The notes under the pieces: generated by a model
What the model was told of the DNA's origin: nothing
Databases searched by the model: none
Seen by the model: the letters and a program-made list of their open reading frames with translations, nothing else
Program-made: the position numbers and the translations under genes
Source of the DNA: Flavobacteriaceae bacterium
Lineage (GTDB): Bacteria > Bacteroidota > Bacteroidia > Flavobacteriales > Flavobacteriaceae
NCBI GenBank assembly: GCA_020854235.1
Contig: JADZFW010000079.1
Coordinates: 1 to 55,282 of the forward strand
DNA: 55,282 bases
Reading direction: 5' to 3'
Shown here: positions 16,447 through 25,618 of the stretch, in pieces
Layout: every line of letters starts with the position of its first letter
Position numbering within the stretch: the stretch's first letter is position 1

Positions 16447-18432
16447 ATGAAAAAATTCTTATTGGTTTTTGGAGCGCTTCTTCTGGGAGCTGCCGGTTAT
16501 TTCGGTTATAAATTTTATTGGGAAGAAACCCAAAATTTAAATGCCATTTATTTGATTCCCAAAGACGCGGTCTATGTGATTTCCACCGAAGATCCAATCG
16601 GAAATTGGAAAGAAATCCGCAAAAGTGCCATCTGGGAACACTTGCGTACCAACAGGTATTTTGCCGAATTGACTTCGAGTGCCAATACTTTAGATACCTT
16701 ATTGAGAGATAATGAAATGTTGTTTGATTTGGTGGGTTCCAAGCGTTTATTGGTTTCGGCTCATACCATTTCAAGCCATAAATTTGACCATCTTTTTGTA
16801 GTTGATTTAGCCAAAACTGCCAAGTTTGCCGAGTTTAAAACCATTTTGAAAAAGATTATTTCACAAGGGTTTAGTTTGACCGAACGCAGCCACAAAGGCG
16901 TTGATATCTTGGAGTTGTTGGATAAAAAAACCAATGAAACACTCTACATGGCTTTTATAAACAACAACTTGGTTTTATCATATACCGGAAAGTTGGTGGA
17001 AGCTTCCATTGAACAAAAAGACGAACCGACCTTGGGTAGGGATCAGAATTTTATTGAAGTGAGTCAAAAGACGGGCAATAGCAAAATGATTCGAATGTAT
17101 GTGCAATATGCCTATATGGATGAATTTGCTGCTGTTTTTGACTTTACCGACCAACCTTGGATCAACAAATTGAGCCAATCTTTGTATTTTACAGGTATCG
17201 ATGCCGATTTAATCGGTGGAAATGAAATTATAGCCAAAGGATTTTCCAATCTGAATGAAACCAATTTTTCTTACCTGTTGGCCATGCAAAACTCTGGTAC
17301 GGGTAGTCATGATATCGCCAAAGTCGCTCCATTACGTACCGGAACTTACATCAGTTTTGGATTTGAAAGTTACAGTAAATTTTACGACAATTACATGAGT
17401 ATTTTGGAACGAAATCCCGAAGAATACCAAAGTGTAATGGATAACAAGGAGCAGATTGAAAAGTTGTTGAAGATAGATATGAAGAAGAATTTCATCGATT
17501 GGATAGATGATGAAATTGGTTTTTTGAAATATGAAACCGAGACTTTCGGCCCTAAAAACGATTTTGCATTGGTCATAAAAGCCAAAAGCGCCGGTGAGGC
17601 CAAAGATAATTTGGATTTCATTGCCGAACAGGTACGCAAACGTACGCCTGTCAAGTTTAAAGAAGTGGATTATAAAGGTTATACCATTAGTTTTATGTCG
17701 GTGAAGGGCTTTTTTAAGTTCTTTTTGGGCGGATTTTTCAAAAAACTAGATACGCCTTATTTTACCATTATTGACAATTATGTGGTGTTTACCAATTCAC
17801 CCAACTCACTGAAATACGTAATTGACAATTATATAGATGGCAAGGTTTTGCAACAATCAGAATACTACAAGAGTTTCAAAAAGAACTTTGAAGATCAATC
17901 CAATGTGTTTGTCTATGTCAATACGCCTAGATATTATGAAAGTTTTGCCAGTAATTTTGCGGGTCAAACCAAAGCTGATTTGATGAAAAACAAAACCTAT
18001 TTTACCGGATTTACCCAAATAGGATTGCAATTATTCCCACAAAATGAAATGTTTAAGAATATATTGGCTGTCAAATTTGTTGAACCCGGCATTATCGAAC
18101 AACAACCAGAATTCCAATTGGTTTCAGAAGATGAGGACGAGTTTGATGACGGAGAAGAAATTATTGCCGGTATTTCCAATGATACCATTATTGCAATTCC
18201 CGAAATCAATCCGGATGATTTTAACGCCAAAGAATTTAAATACAATTATACTTCGGGCGAATTGCGTTATGAAGTCGAACTCAAAGATGGTAAAAAACAC
18301 GGTTTGTACAAAGAATACTATCGCAATGGGGAACTCAAACTCAAAGGTAAGTTTAAAGATGATTATCCCAAAGGGACTTGGAAAAAGTACGATACCATTG
18401 GGAATTTGATAGTGAAAAAGAAATGGGATTAA
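16447..18432 (+). CDS. DUF3352-type secreted protein with C-terminal MORN repeats
   Basis: 661 aa. N-terminal signal/anchor helix (MKKFLLVFGALLLGAAGYFGY), then a ~540 residue periplasmic part that resembles DUF3352 proteins (IPKDAVYVISTEDPIGNWKE, VDLAKTAKFAEF, YFTIIDNYVVFTNSP). An acidic linker (SEDEDEFDDGEE) leads to three MORN-like beta units (SGELRYEVELKDGKKHGLY, NGELKLKGKFKDDYPKG, GTWKKYD). Such proteins are widespread in Flavobacteriia and have no assigned function. The start is the ATG with a hydrophobic N-terminus; an overlapping out-of-frame reading from 16227 is rejected. It converges with the esterase gene, leaving only 9 bp between stops. Confidence 0.85.
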   Translation: MKKFLLVFGALLLGAAGYFGYKFYWEETQNLNAIYLIPKDAVYVISTEDPIGNWKEIRKSAIWEHLRTNRYFAELTSSANTLDTLLRDNEMLFDLVGSKRLLVSAHTISSHKFDHLFVVDLAKTAKFAEFKTILKKIISQGFSLTERSHKGVDILELLDKKTNETLYMAFINNNLVLSYTGKLVEASIEQKDEPTLGRDQNFIEVSQKTGNSKMIRMYVQYAYMDEFAAVFDFTDQPWINKLSQSLYFTGIDADLIGGNEIIAKGFSNLNETNFSYLLAMQNSGTGSHDIAKVAPLRTGTYISFGFESYSKFYDNYMSILERNPEEYQSVMDNKEQIEKLLKIDMKKNFIDWIDDEIGFLKYETETFGPKNDFALVIKAKSAGEAKDNLDFIAEQVRKRTPVKFKEVDYKGYTISFMSVKGFFKFFLGGFFKKLDTPYFTIIDNYVVFTNSPNSLKYVIDNYIDGKVLQQSEYYKSFKKNFEDQSNVFVYVNTPRYYESFASNFAGQTKADLMKNKTYFTGFTQIGLQLFPQNEMFKNILAVKFVEPGIIEQQPEFQLVSEDEDEFDDGEEIIAGISNDTIIAIPEINPDDFNAKEFKYNYTSGELRYEVELKDGKKHGLYKEYYRNGELKLKGKFKDDYPKGTWKKYDTIGNLIVKKKWD

Positions 18433-18441
18433 AAACGTATT

Positions 18442-19092
18442 TTATTTGATTATTTCACGCATCCAATCTTTCATGTCGGATACATTTCGAGGTGCTACAC
18501 CGTGACCTACAGGATACTCGTGGTATTCATGTCGAATTTGATTTTGCGTCAAAAACGCATCCGATTTTCTAGCCCATTCAATGGGAATAACTGGATCAAC
18601 AGTACCATGTGAACAGAAAAATCGGAGTGATTTATAATCCGATTTATTTTTGGGATCTTGGATGATTTCGGGTAGCGCATAGCCACTCATCGCAATGACA
18701 TTCTTTATTATATCGGGATAAGAAAGGGCTACGGCATAACTCAAAATTGCACCTTGACTGAATCCCATCAACATGCTTTTGTCTTTGTCAAAATGGTATT
18801 TGGCATCCAATTGGTCTATAAATTCAGAGATTTGATCACGTGCTTGTATGGCCTCAGGAATATCTGAAAATTTATCTTGTCCGGCTGTGAAATGAATACT
18901 ATACCAGGCAAACCCGCCAAAATCCAAAGCTAATGGAGCTCGTGCACTGATGATGAGCAAGTTTTCATCCAATTCGGACGCAAATGAAAATAAATCATCT
19001 TCATTGCTGCCATATCCGTGTAACATCAATAGTAAAATTGGGTTTTCAATAGAATTTTTTGGTAACTTTGTAAGGTAGTATAAATCAGACAT
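18442..19092 (-). CDS. Alpha/beta hydrolase, phospholipase/carboxylesterase family
   Basis: 216 aa, the usual length for the YpfH/EstB-type esterases. Oxyanion-hole motif LMLHGYGSNEDDL near the N-terminus, nucleophile elbow GFSQGA (Ser about 115), catalytic Asp in HGTVDPVIP, and His in YPVGHGV. There is no signal peptide, so it acts in the cytosol on small acyl esters; the physiological substrate is unknown. It starts 29 bp from the divergent gene at 19122, so the two probably share an overlapping control region. Confidence 0.9.
   Translation of the reverse strand: MSDLYYLTKLPKNSIENPILLLMLHGYGSNEDDLFSFASELDENLLIISARAPLALDFGGFAWYSIHFTAGQDKFSDIPEAIQARDQISEFIDQLDAKYHFDKDKSMLMGFSQGAILSYAVALSYPDIIKNVIAMSGYALPEIIQDPKNKSDYKSLRFFCSHGTVDPVIPIEWARKSDAFLTQNQIRHEYHEYPVGHGVAPRNVSDMKDWMREIIK
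19073..19080 (+). promoter_or_regulatory. Putative -7 promoter element (TAACTTTG) inside the esterase 5' end
   Basis: TAACTTTG lies 41 bp before the ATG at 19122, within the coding region of the divergent esterase. It fits TAnnTTTG; a -33 partner is not clear. Confidence 0.4.
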
Positions 19093-19121
19093 TTCTCGGT
19101 ATTATATTTTCAACAATCATC

Positions 19122-19562
19122 ATGTTACAATTACATTTTCCCACATATGATTTCAAGTTCAAAAGTAGTGAAAACAAAACGTATATCTGGGACGATATCC
19201 GAAAAAAATACCTGTTGCTCACTCCCGAAGAATGGGTACGTCAACATGCAGTTCGCTACCTGATTGATGAAAAACATTATTCTCCTGTGATGATGGCTAT
19301 AGAAAAACAATTTTCCATCAACGAAATCCACAAAAGAGCCGATATTGTGGTGTTTAACCAATCAATGCATCCCTATATTATTGTCGAATGTAAAGCGCCC
19401 AATGTCAAGATTACACAAGAAACTTTTGATCAGATTGCTCGATATAACTTGGCTTTGGATGCCAAATATTTGATGTTGACCAATGGATTGCAACATTTTT
19501 ATTGTCAGATGAATTTTGAGAAAAAGAGCTATATTTTTCTAGAAGAATTACCTAACCATTAA
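19122..19562 (+). CDS. Stand-alone HsdR N-terminal-like PD-(D/E)xK domain protein
   Basis: 146 aa matching only the nuclease-fold N-terminus of type I restriction R subunits. The core is seen as EWVRQHAVRYLIDE (helix), KRADIVVFNQ (Asp) and PYIIVECKAPNVKITQ (E-x-K), with a conserved IARYNLALDAKYLMLTNG helix. There is no helicase, methylase or specificity subunit nearby, and the neighbours are housekeeping genes, so this is not a restriction system remnant in an obvious sense. Single-domain proteins of this kind are common in the core genome of Bacteroidota. The intact D...ExK core suggests a working nuclease or DNA-binding fold; the function is unknown. It is 8 bp before the next gene, so likely an operon. 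Confidence 0.8.
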   Translation: MLQLHFPTYDFKFKSSENKTYIWDDIRKKYLLLTPEEWVRQHAVRYLIDEKHYSPVMMAIEKQFSINEIHKRADIVVFNQSMHPYIIVECKAPNVKITQETFDQIARYNLALDAKYLMLTNGLQHFYCQMNFEKKSYIFLEELPNH

Positions 19563-19570
19563 TTCGTTTT

Positions 19571-20224
19571 ATGACCAAGCAAACACCTGAAATTTTAGAT
19601 TCGACCCGATGGTTTGAAATAGCAGCTATTTTTTTGACAGCTATTGGAAAATTCGTTTTTATGGATGGGTTGAATTATCGCTTATTTTTTGAAACTTTTG
19701 CCATTTTATTTTGGATAGGGTACATCGTGTATCGAGCCAAAAAACAACCCGGTATTTTGTATTATTGGGGATTTAGAACCGATAATTTTAAAGTGGTATT
19801 AAAAAAAGTACTTCCTTTCGGTTTGTTGGCATTGGTTTTTTTCTTTGTCGTGGGAAGTTGGCAAGGTACCTTAAACCTCACTTGGCACATTATCCCCATT
19901 TTGATTACCTATCCCATTTGGGGAATCATTCAACAATTCTTGATCATTGGATTGTTTACCGGAAACTTACAACATCAAACCAAAATTAAGCTTTCCAATA
20001 CACTGAACATTGCCATAACCACTGTATTATTTGCCGCTGTTCATTTCCCCGACAAGTGGTTGATGTTGGGTACATTTTTCCTTGCCATCATATATTCCAA
20101 CTTGTATTTGAAAGAAAGAAATCTCTATGTATTGGGCATACTTCACGGATGGCTTGGTGCTTTATTTTATTACACCATAGTCAATCGAGATCCTTTTTTA
20201 GAAGTTTTTGGAAAATATCTTTGA
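19571..20224 (+). CDS. CPBP/Abi-like membrane protein, catalytic Glu pair replaced
   Basis: 217 aa with about six to seven hydrophobic helices. The second half follows the CPBP intramembrane protease plan: motif 1 region GIIQQFLIIGLFTGNL, motif 2 FAAVHF, motif 3 GILHGWLGALFYY. The signature EExxxR is here QQFLII, so both catalytic glutamates and the Arg are gone while the later His residues remain. I therefore infer an inactive relative, perhaps a scaffold, rather than a protease. It follows the HsdR-N-like gene by 8 bp and is probably co-transcribed. Confidence 0.75.
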   Translation: MTKQTPEILDSTRWFEIAAIFLTAIGKFVFMDGLNYRLFFETFAILFWIGYIVYRAKKQPGILYYWGFRTDNFKVVLKKVLPFGLLALVFFFVVGSWQGTLNLTWHIIPILITYPIWGIIQQFLIIGLFTGNLQHQTKIKLSNTLNIAITTVLFAAVHFPDKWLMLGTFFLAIIYSNLYLKERNLYVLGILHGWLGALFYYTIVNRDPFLEVFGKYL

Positions 20225-20395
20225 CGGTTGGGTGCTGGGTGCTGGGTGTTGGATGCTTACTAGTACACTTGTAACTACCAAACTTTATCTTTCCATTACT
20301 CTCTATTCCATGATATTCCAATTGATACTCGATAATTATTGGGACGCCAATCTAAAATCTAAAATGGCCAATCGCCAATAAATAACTCCAAAAGT
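20225..20395. repeat. Spacer with GGGTGCT tandem repeat
   Basis: About three copies of the 7 bp unit gggtgct start within a few bases of the stop (20230-20252). Further on are ctaaaat and gccaat repeats. No gene or clear terminator stem. Confidence 0.55.
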
Positions 20396-21277
20396 CTAAT
20401 TACTTTTCTTTCCGCGTATCATCATTTCCAACATATCCCACATTTCAGAAGGCACTTGTTCCAAATCATTCATTTCGCCTGCACCTTTCAACCATTCGCC
20501 ACCGTCAATCGTAATGACATCACCGTTGATATAAGCTGAAAAGTCACTCATCAAATAGGCCGCTAAATTGGCCAATTCTTGATGTTCACCGACTCTTCCT
20601 ACGGGTACTCTTTTAGCAGGATCCAATTTTTCTTTGAGATCACCGGGTAACAATCTATCCCAAGCGCCCTTGGTAGGGAAAGGGCCCGGAGCAATGGCAT
20701 TGAATCGGATTCCGTACTTAGCCCATTCCACAGCAAGCGATCGTGTCATTGCCATAACGCCGGCCTTTGCCATCGCAGAAGGAACGACATAGGCAGAACC
20801 TGTTGTCGCATAAGTTGTGACAATATTGAGAACAGTTGCTTTTGTTTGCTTGTTTTTGATCCAATGTTTACCCAATGCCAACGTACAATTTTTCGTGCCT
20901 TTCAAAACGATATCAATGATGACATCAAAAGCATTGGCTGATAATCTTTCCGTAGGACTGATGAAATTTCCGGCTGCATTGTTGAGCAATCCATCAACTT
21001 TTCCCCATTTGTCCAATACGTTTTGCAACATCGCTTCTACTTGGTCGTAATGCCGCACATCACAAGTGATAGGTAAGACTTCGCCACCGGTTGCTGAACT
21101 CAATTCTTGTGCGGTAACTTGTAGTTTTTCAAGATCCCGAGATGTGATAGCCACTTTGGCTCCCAGTTCAAGGAAATATTTAGTCATGGATTTACCGAGT
21201 CCGCTGCCTCCTCCTGTTACGATAATTACTTGATCTTGTAAAGCTCCGTCGCGAAGCATGGGTTGTTTGTAATTCAT
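20396..21277 (-). CDS. SDR-family oxidoreductase, 2,4-dienoyl-CoA reductase-like
   Basis: 293 aa Rossmann enzyme. Cofactor motif TGGGSGLG near residue 22, followed by ITSRDLEKL (Arg in the NADP(H)-favouring position), NNAAGN in strand 4, and IAPGPFPTKGAW. At the usual YxxxK position the sequence reads PSAMAKAGV: Lys is kept but Tyr is replaced by Ser, as in dienoyl-CoA reductases of the DECR type, which use another Tyr. The likely role is NADPH reduction of 2,4-dienoyl-CoA during oxidation of unsaturated fatty acids. The C-terminal tail (EMWDMLEMMIRGKK) is also typical of that family. Monocistronic. Confidence 0.85.
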   Translation of the reverse strand: MNYKQPMLRDGALQDQVIIVTGGGSGLGKSMTKYFLELGAKVAITSRDLEKLQVTAQELSSATGGEVLPITCDVRHYDQVEAMLQNVLDKWGKVDGLLNNAAGNFISPTERLSANAFDVIIDIVLKGTKNCTLALGKHWIKNKQTKATVLNIVTTYATTGSAYVVPSAMAKAGVMAMTRSLAVEWAKYGIRFNAIAPGPFPTKGAWDRLLPGDLKEKLDPAKRVPVGRVGEHQELANLAAYLMSDFSAYINGDVITIDGGEWLKGAGEMNDLEQVPSEMWDMLEMMIRGKKSN

Positions 21278-21649
21278 GATATTGGTGTAAAAGTTGAAAT
21301 TTGTTTGCTGCTATAAAAATACTAAAATTTGATGGATGTACTAAACTATTTCAATATTTTTGATTCAAGGTATTGGGGTCTAATTTTAGCTCTTATAACT
21401 TTTATAAAATAGAAGTCCATTATAGTTTTTATAAAATTTGTTCTTGGATTCACTTTATTTCAATAAATTTGAACATTAAATTCAACGATATGTTTCCCAA
21501 AACAGTCATCCCTTCCAAATATCTATTTCTCCTCATCAAGTCTCCATTTTCTTAAGGATGCGTTTATTATTAGAAAGTAATACCAACTTTTACCCTGAGC
21601 CTGTTAAATGGCTATTTCTTATTTCTAATTTCTAATTTCTAATTTCAAA
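21278..21649. other. SDR-tnaA divergent spacer
   Basis: 372 bp, AT-rich, with no convincing gene; short readings such as the one from 21490 lack family features. It must hold promoters for both flanking genes, but no clean TAnnTTTG word was found. Its last 35 bp (21614-21646) are a tandem tttctaa repeat ending four bases before the tnaA ATG, exactly where a ribosome-binding region would be. Confidence 0.6.
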
Positions 21650-23026
21650 ATGGAACTACCATACGCCGAACCCTATAAAATTAAAGTCGTTGAACAATTG
21701 TACCGCAGTACACAAGAACAACGCAAACAATGGCTGAAAGATGCCCATTACAATTTGTTTAATCTTAAAAGCGAACAGGTATATATCGATTGCCTCACCG
21801 ATTCAGGAACCGGAGCCATGAGTGACCGCCAATGGGCTGAAATGATGATTGGTGACGAGAGTTATGCAGGTTCTCGCTCGTTTGAAAAATTAAAAGAAAC
21901 CGTTAAAAGAATTACCGGATTCACCTATTTTTTACCTACCCATCAAGGTCGAGCTGCTGAAAATGTGTTGTTTTCAGTATTGGTAAAAGCGGGCGACGTG
22001 GTTCCGGGAAATTCCCATTTTGACACGACCAAAGGTCATATCGAATTTCGGAAAGCACATGCTCTTGATTGTACGATTGATGAAGCATTTGACACAGGTA
22101 AGTACCATCCATTTAAAGGAAATGTGGATTTGTTAAAATTGGAAAAGGTATTTCAGACACATGACAAATCTCAAATACCATTTACCATTGTCACCATTAC
22201 TTGCAATTCAGCAGGAGGACAACCGGTTTCAATGGAAAATATCAAGGCAGTTTCGGCGTTGTGCAAAAAATATGGAATTCCCTTGTATTTTGATTCTGCT
22301 CGTTTTGCTGAAAATGCTTATTTTATCAAAAAAAGAGAAGCCGGTTATGACCAAAAAACCATCAAGGAGATAGCCAAAGAGTTTTTCTCTTATGGTGATG
22401 GCATGACCATCAGCGCCAAAAAAGATGGGTTGGTGAATATGGGCGGTTTCATAGCACTCAATGATGAAGAAATTTTCAAAAAAGCTACGGTCTTTAACAT
22501 CATGTACGAAGGATTTATCACCTATGGTGGGATGAATGGACGTGATATGGGTGCTTTGGCTGTAGGTTTGGATGAAGCTACCGAATTTGATTATTTGGAG
22601 AGTAGGGTAGAGCAAATTGCTTATTTGGGTCAACGATTGGTGGATTTTGGCATTCCGGTGCAACAACCTTTTGGAGGACATGCCATTTTTTTGGATGCCA
22701 ATAAATTTGTCCCAACTATTCCACAAGAAGAGTTCAGGGCTTGGGCTTTGGCTATGGAATTGTATGTAGTTGGTGGTATCAGAGGTGTTGAAATAGGTGC
22801 AGTTTTAGCCGATCGAGATCCGGATACACGTGAAAATAGGTTTTCTTCTTTGGAGTTGGTCCGATTGGCTATACCACGACGAACCTATACCAATAATCAC
22901 ATGGATTTTATTGCCGTTACACTTAAAAATATTTACGATACCCGACATGAGGCCAAACACGGTTATCGAATTGCCGACGAAGCACCTATCATGCGACATT
23001 TTACGGTAAAAATGGAGAAGATTTAA
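21650..23026 (+). CDS. tnaA: Tryptophanase
   Basis: 458 aa fold-type I PLP lyase that splits L-tryptophan into indole, pyruvate and ammonia. PLP Lys is in ISAKKDGLVNMGG (about K258), and PLP Asp/Arg in PLYFDSARFAENAY. Two features separate it from tyrosine phenol-lyase. The C-terminus reads MRHFTVKME with the His found in tryptophanases where TPL has Phe. GGIRGVEIG has Ile where TPL has the tyrosine-hydroxyl-binding Arg (SMERG). No leader peptide with a key Trp of the enterobacterial tnaC type was seen upstream. The gene is monocistronic, with a terminator shared with the convergent receptor gene. Confidence 0.92.
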   Translation: MELPYAEPYKIKVVEQLYRSTQEQRKQWLKDAHYNLFNLKSEQVYIDCLTDSGTGAMSDRQWAEMMIGDESYAGSRSFEKLKETVKRITGFTYFLPTHQGRAAENVLFSVLVKAGDVVPGNSHFDTTKGHIEFRKAHALDCTIDEAFDTGKYHPFKGNVDLLKLEKVFQTHDKSQIPFTIVTITCNSAGGQPVSMENIKAVSALCKKYGIPLYFDSARFAENAYFIKKREAGYDQKTIKEIAKEFFSYGDGMTISAKKDGLVNMGGFIALNDEEIFKKATVFNIMYEGFITYGGMNGRDMGALAVGLDEATEFDYLESRVEQIAYLGQRLVDFGIPVQQPFGGHAIFLDANKFVPTIPQEEFRAWALAMELYVVGGIRGVEIGAVLADRDPDTRENRFSSLELVRLAIPRRTYTNNHMDFIAVTLKNIYDTRHEAKHGYRIADEAPIMRHFTVKMEKI

Positions 23027-23070
23027 GTCTTGTATTATTTATAATACCTTTACTTTTTTTTATATCAAAC

Positions 23071-23104
23071 AAAAACCCTGACATCAAAAATGCCAGGGTT
23101 TTTT
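23071..23104. terminator. Bidirectional terminator between tnaA and the TonB receptor
   Basis: Perfect stem aaaaaccctg (23071-23080) / cagggttttt (23094-23103) flanked by A and T runs, between two convergent genes. Confidence 0.88.
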
Positions 23105-23184
23105 ACTAATCAAATATAATCAACCAATAGTTTAAAGTCTTATGATTTTCGGACTGTGTTGTTTTTGTATAATTTTTAAATGTT

Positions 23185-25497
23185 TTAAAATTTATAAATA
23201 GCATAAACACTCACATTTCTTCCGGGTTCATATACTTTATCTCCTGTCAAGTGATCAAAAGCATTGTTATAGTTAAAATTCAAATGATTGTAATAGGCGG
23301 TATCAAAAATATTCAATACAGAAGCACCCATATTCAAACCTTTGTAAACTTTCCCACCTATTCTGAAATCTACAGTGGTATGTCCGGGCGTAATTTCCGT
23401 CTCTCCAAATGAAGTAGCCAATTTGTTTTGTTCAGAAACAACTTGTGTACGAATATCAGCCCATAATTTTTCGGTTTCGTATTTCAAACTGAAATTGGCA
23501 GTAAAAGGAGAAACTTTAGCCAATGGTTCATGATACGTTTCATTGTGTGCATCCGTGTAAGCAATATTGGAATCAAATGAAATATTCTTGGTGATTTTGT
23601 ATCCAAAGAATGCATCGAAACCAATTTGATTGGCATCCACATTGACAAATTGTTTGGCATAAGGTTTTGCATTGGCAAAAATGACCCAAAAATTGGGATC
23701 TGCATTTCTATAAACAGCTGAAATATAGTCTTTCATCACTGAATAGAAAACTCCTGCACCAAAGGTTAAATTTCCTTTGTTAACATTTAAGGCCAACTCC
23801 AATTGATTATTTTGTTCAGGTCTCAAATAAGGATTCCCAACATATTCATAACTATCCACTCCAATTGCCATGTGATAAGCATAACGTTCTATCATGGAAG
23901 CTGAGCGAGTTCCCAATCCATAAGCCAATTGAACCAAAGTGCCATTTTTATGATATTTGATACCAAAGTTTCCACCCAAAGTGTTTTCATCTGTTTTAGC
24001 AAACTGACTGCCGTATAAATTTTCAAAACCGGGAACCATTGTACCCATAGGTTTGCCATAGGCTTGTGTATCCAAAGCTGGATCCAAAACTTCAGCAAAA
24101 ACAAAATCAGAACGTATTCCCGATGTCACAGACCAATGTTTGGAAAATTTATAAGTAGCTTCTGCAAAAGCCCCAAAATCTTGTGTGGTTGCATCTTGCC
24201 AAACTTTATCGATAAATACTCTTGGAGGATTAAACATCACACCGGTGGGAGACATGAATACGGTACGGGTTCTATCTCCGTCTCTTTTAACGATTTCAGC
24301 ATCCAAACCTGCAAAAATCAAAGCATTCTCATTGGGTCGTAATGTGAATTCCATTTTTCCTCCCATAGAATTGGAAGTAACAGGTGTTTGCGCATCCATC
24401 ATCGTAATGTTGGGACGTAAAGCATTATTCATCAAGTGATCTACAAAAGTGTAATAACCTTTCAAAGTGAAATTTTGGATGGTTTTAGTCCATTTGTCAA
24501 TACTGTAATCCAAGGCTGCGGCATAACTATCATCTTTAGGTGAATCCATTGGAAGTCCGGCATGGTCTATGTCTTTACCAAATTTTTGACGCCAATCCAA
24601 TTGTAATCTATGATTCTCAAAAGGAACTAATCCCAGTTTGGCTGAATAACTAACAGTGTTGAATCCGGCTGGGGTTTCTACTCCATTTCCATCTTTATAG
24701 TTTCCAAAATCGCGGTATTCTCCATTTAATGTGAAATCGTATTTTTCTTTGGCATATTGAATTTCGGCTCTTGTTACCACATTTTCGCCATTCAATTCAT
24801 AACCGGCTTGCACGCTTCCATGTAAACCTTGTTCACTTGGTGTTGTAGTGACCATATTGACCACACCTCCAAAAGTTTGTCCAAAACGTACAGTATAGGG
24901 ACCTTTCACAACTTCAATTTTTCCAATTTCTTCAGGAATAACATGTGAAGTTATGGGATCCATACGATTGGGACAAGCCGGACAAATCTTGGTTGCACCG
25001 TCAAATTTGATGTTCATTTGTTCGTATTTAAAGGCACGCAAAGAAGGCTCGGAAGCCATTGCACTGCGTTTCTGAATACTGAAACCGTTGATGTCATTGA
25101 ATAATTCGGCTGCATTTCGCGGCTGACTTCCTTTTTTAATGTCATCTACAACCGTGATACTATGGGTGATGTCTTCCAATGGATTGGATGACAAAAGAAT
25201 TTCATCCAGGGAGTTTTGACGTGGAGTAAGTGCTATACTTCCCGCATCTTCGATTTGGATGATTTTTGTTTCATAATTGAGATGGTTGATTTCCAATTGA
25301 GCATTTTTTGCAACTACAAGGCTAAATTTACCTGCAGCATCGGTAGAGGTGAAAGTGTTTTCACCTACAACTTTTACAGTTGCATCGGCAATAGGTTCAT
25401 CGGTGATTAAGTCATAGACTTTTCCTTCAATTTTTTCTTGAGAATAGGTTTCGAAACCTAAAAAAATAACAAATAGTAGTATGATAAATTTTTGCAT
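23185..25497 (-). CDS. TonB-dependent outer-membrane receptor, NosA/OprC-like (putative copper)
   Basis: 770 aa. Signal peptide (1-19, ending TYSQ), a carboxypeptidase-D-regulatory-like domain (about 20-95), a plug domain and a ~550 residue beta-barrel ending in Phe (VYAIYKF). The plug contains ICPACPNRMDP (Cys 172 and 175) followed by IGKIEVVKGPYTVRFG. A C-P-x-R-M-D-P motif at this place is the hallmark of the OprC/NosA outer-membrane copper receptors. Next to genes for a copper nitrite reductase and a Sco chaperone, copper uptake is the natural inference. The preceding Cys-rich small gene lies 121 bp upstream on the same strand. Substrate is inferred from motif and context. Confidence 0.85.
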   Translation of the reverse strand: MQKFIILLFVIFLGFETYSQEKIEGKVYDLITDEPIADATVKVVGENTFTSTDAAGKFSLVVAKNAQLEINHLNYETKIIQIEDAGSIALTPRQNSLDEILLSSNPLEDITHSITVVDDIKKGSQPRNAAELFNDINGFSIQKRSAMASEPSLRAFKYEQMNIKFDGATKICPACPNRMDPITSHVIPEEIGKIEVVKGPYTVRFGQTFGGVVNMVTTTPSEQGLHGSVQAGYELNGENVVTRAEIQYAKEKYDFTLNGEYRDFGNYKDGNGVETPAGFNTVSYSAKLGLVPFENHRLQLDWRQKFGKDIDHAGLPMDSPKDDSYAAALDYSIDKWTKTIQNFTLKGYYTFVDHLMNNALRPNITMMDAQTPVTSNSMGGKMEFTLRPNENALIFAGLDAEIVKRDGDRTRTVFMSPTGVMFNPPRVFIDKVWQDATTQDFGAFAEATYKFSKHWSVTSGIRSDFVFAEVLDPALDTQAYGKPMGTMVPGFENLYGSQFAKTDENTLGGNFGIKYHKNGTLVQLAYGLGTRSASMIERYAYHMAIGVDSYEYVGNPYLRPEQNNQLELALNVNKGNLTFGAGVFYSVMKDYISAVYRNADPNFWVIFANAKPYAKQFVNVDANQIGFDAFFGYKITKNISFDSNIAYTDAHNETYHEPLAKVSPFTANFSLKYETEKLWADIRTQVVSEQNKLATSFGETEITPGHTTVDFRIGGKVYKGLNMGASVLNIFDTAYYNHLNFNYNNAFDHLTGDKVYEPGRNVSVYAIYKF

Positions 25498-25618
25498 TTT
25501 GATAAATAATGGTTAAACCAAATGAAGTTCATATGGTATAGATTAAAACATTACAAACCAACTTGATATTATTAAATAATTTCAAAGATTAAAGTTTGTT
25601 TTCAATAAAATAAATCAA

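Noticed and set aside
16227-16511. 94 aa reading frame with a hydrophobic N-terminus between aconitase and the DUF3352-type gene
   Set aside because: It begins inside the aconitase terminator hairpin with a GTG, overlaps the well-supported gene at 16447 by 65 bp and shows no family motif.
19122-20224. HsdR-N-like and CPBP/Abi-like genes considered as a phage-defence pair
   Set aside because: Neighbourhood is housekeeping, the CPBP active site is lost, and there is no mobile-element signature; evidence is insufficient.
21650-23026. Tyrosine phenol-lyase as identity of the beta-eliminating lyase
   Set aside because: The C-terminal RHFT His and the VEIG Ile point to tryptophanase rather than TPL, which has Phe and Arg at these places.
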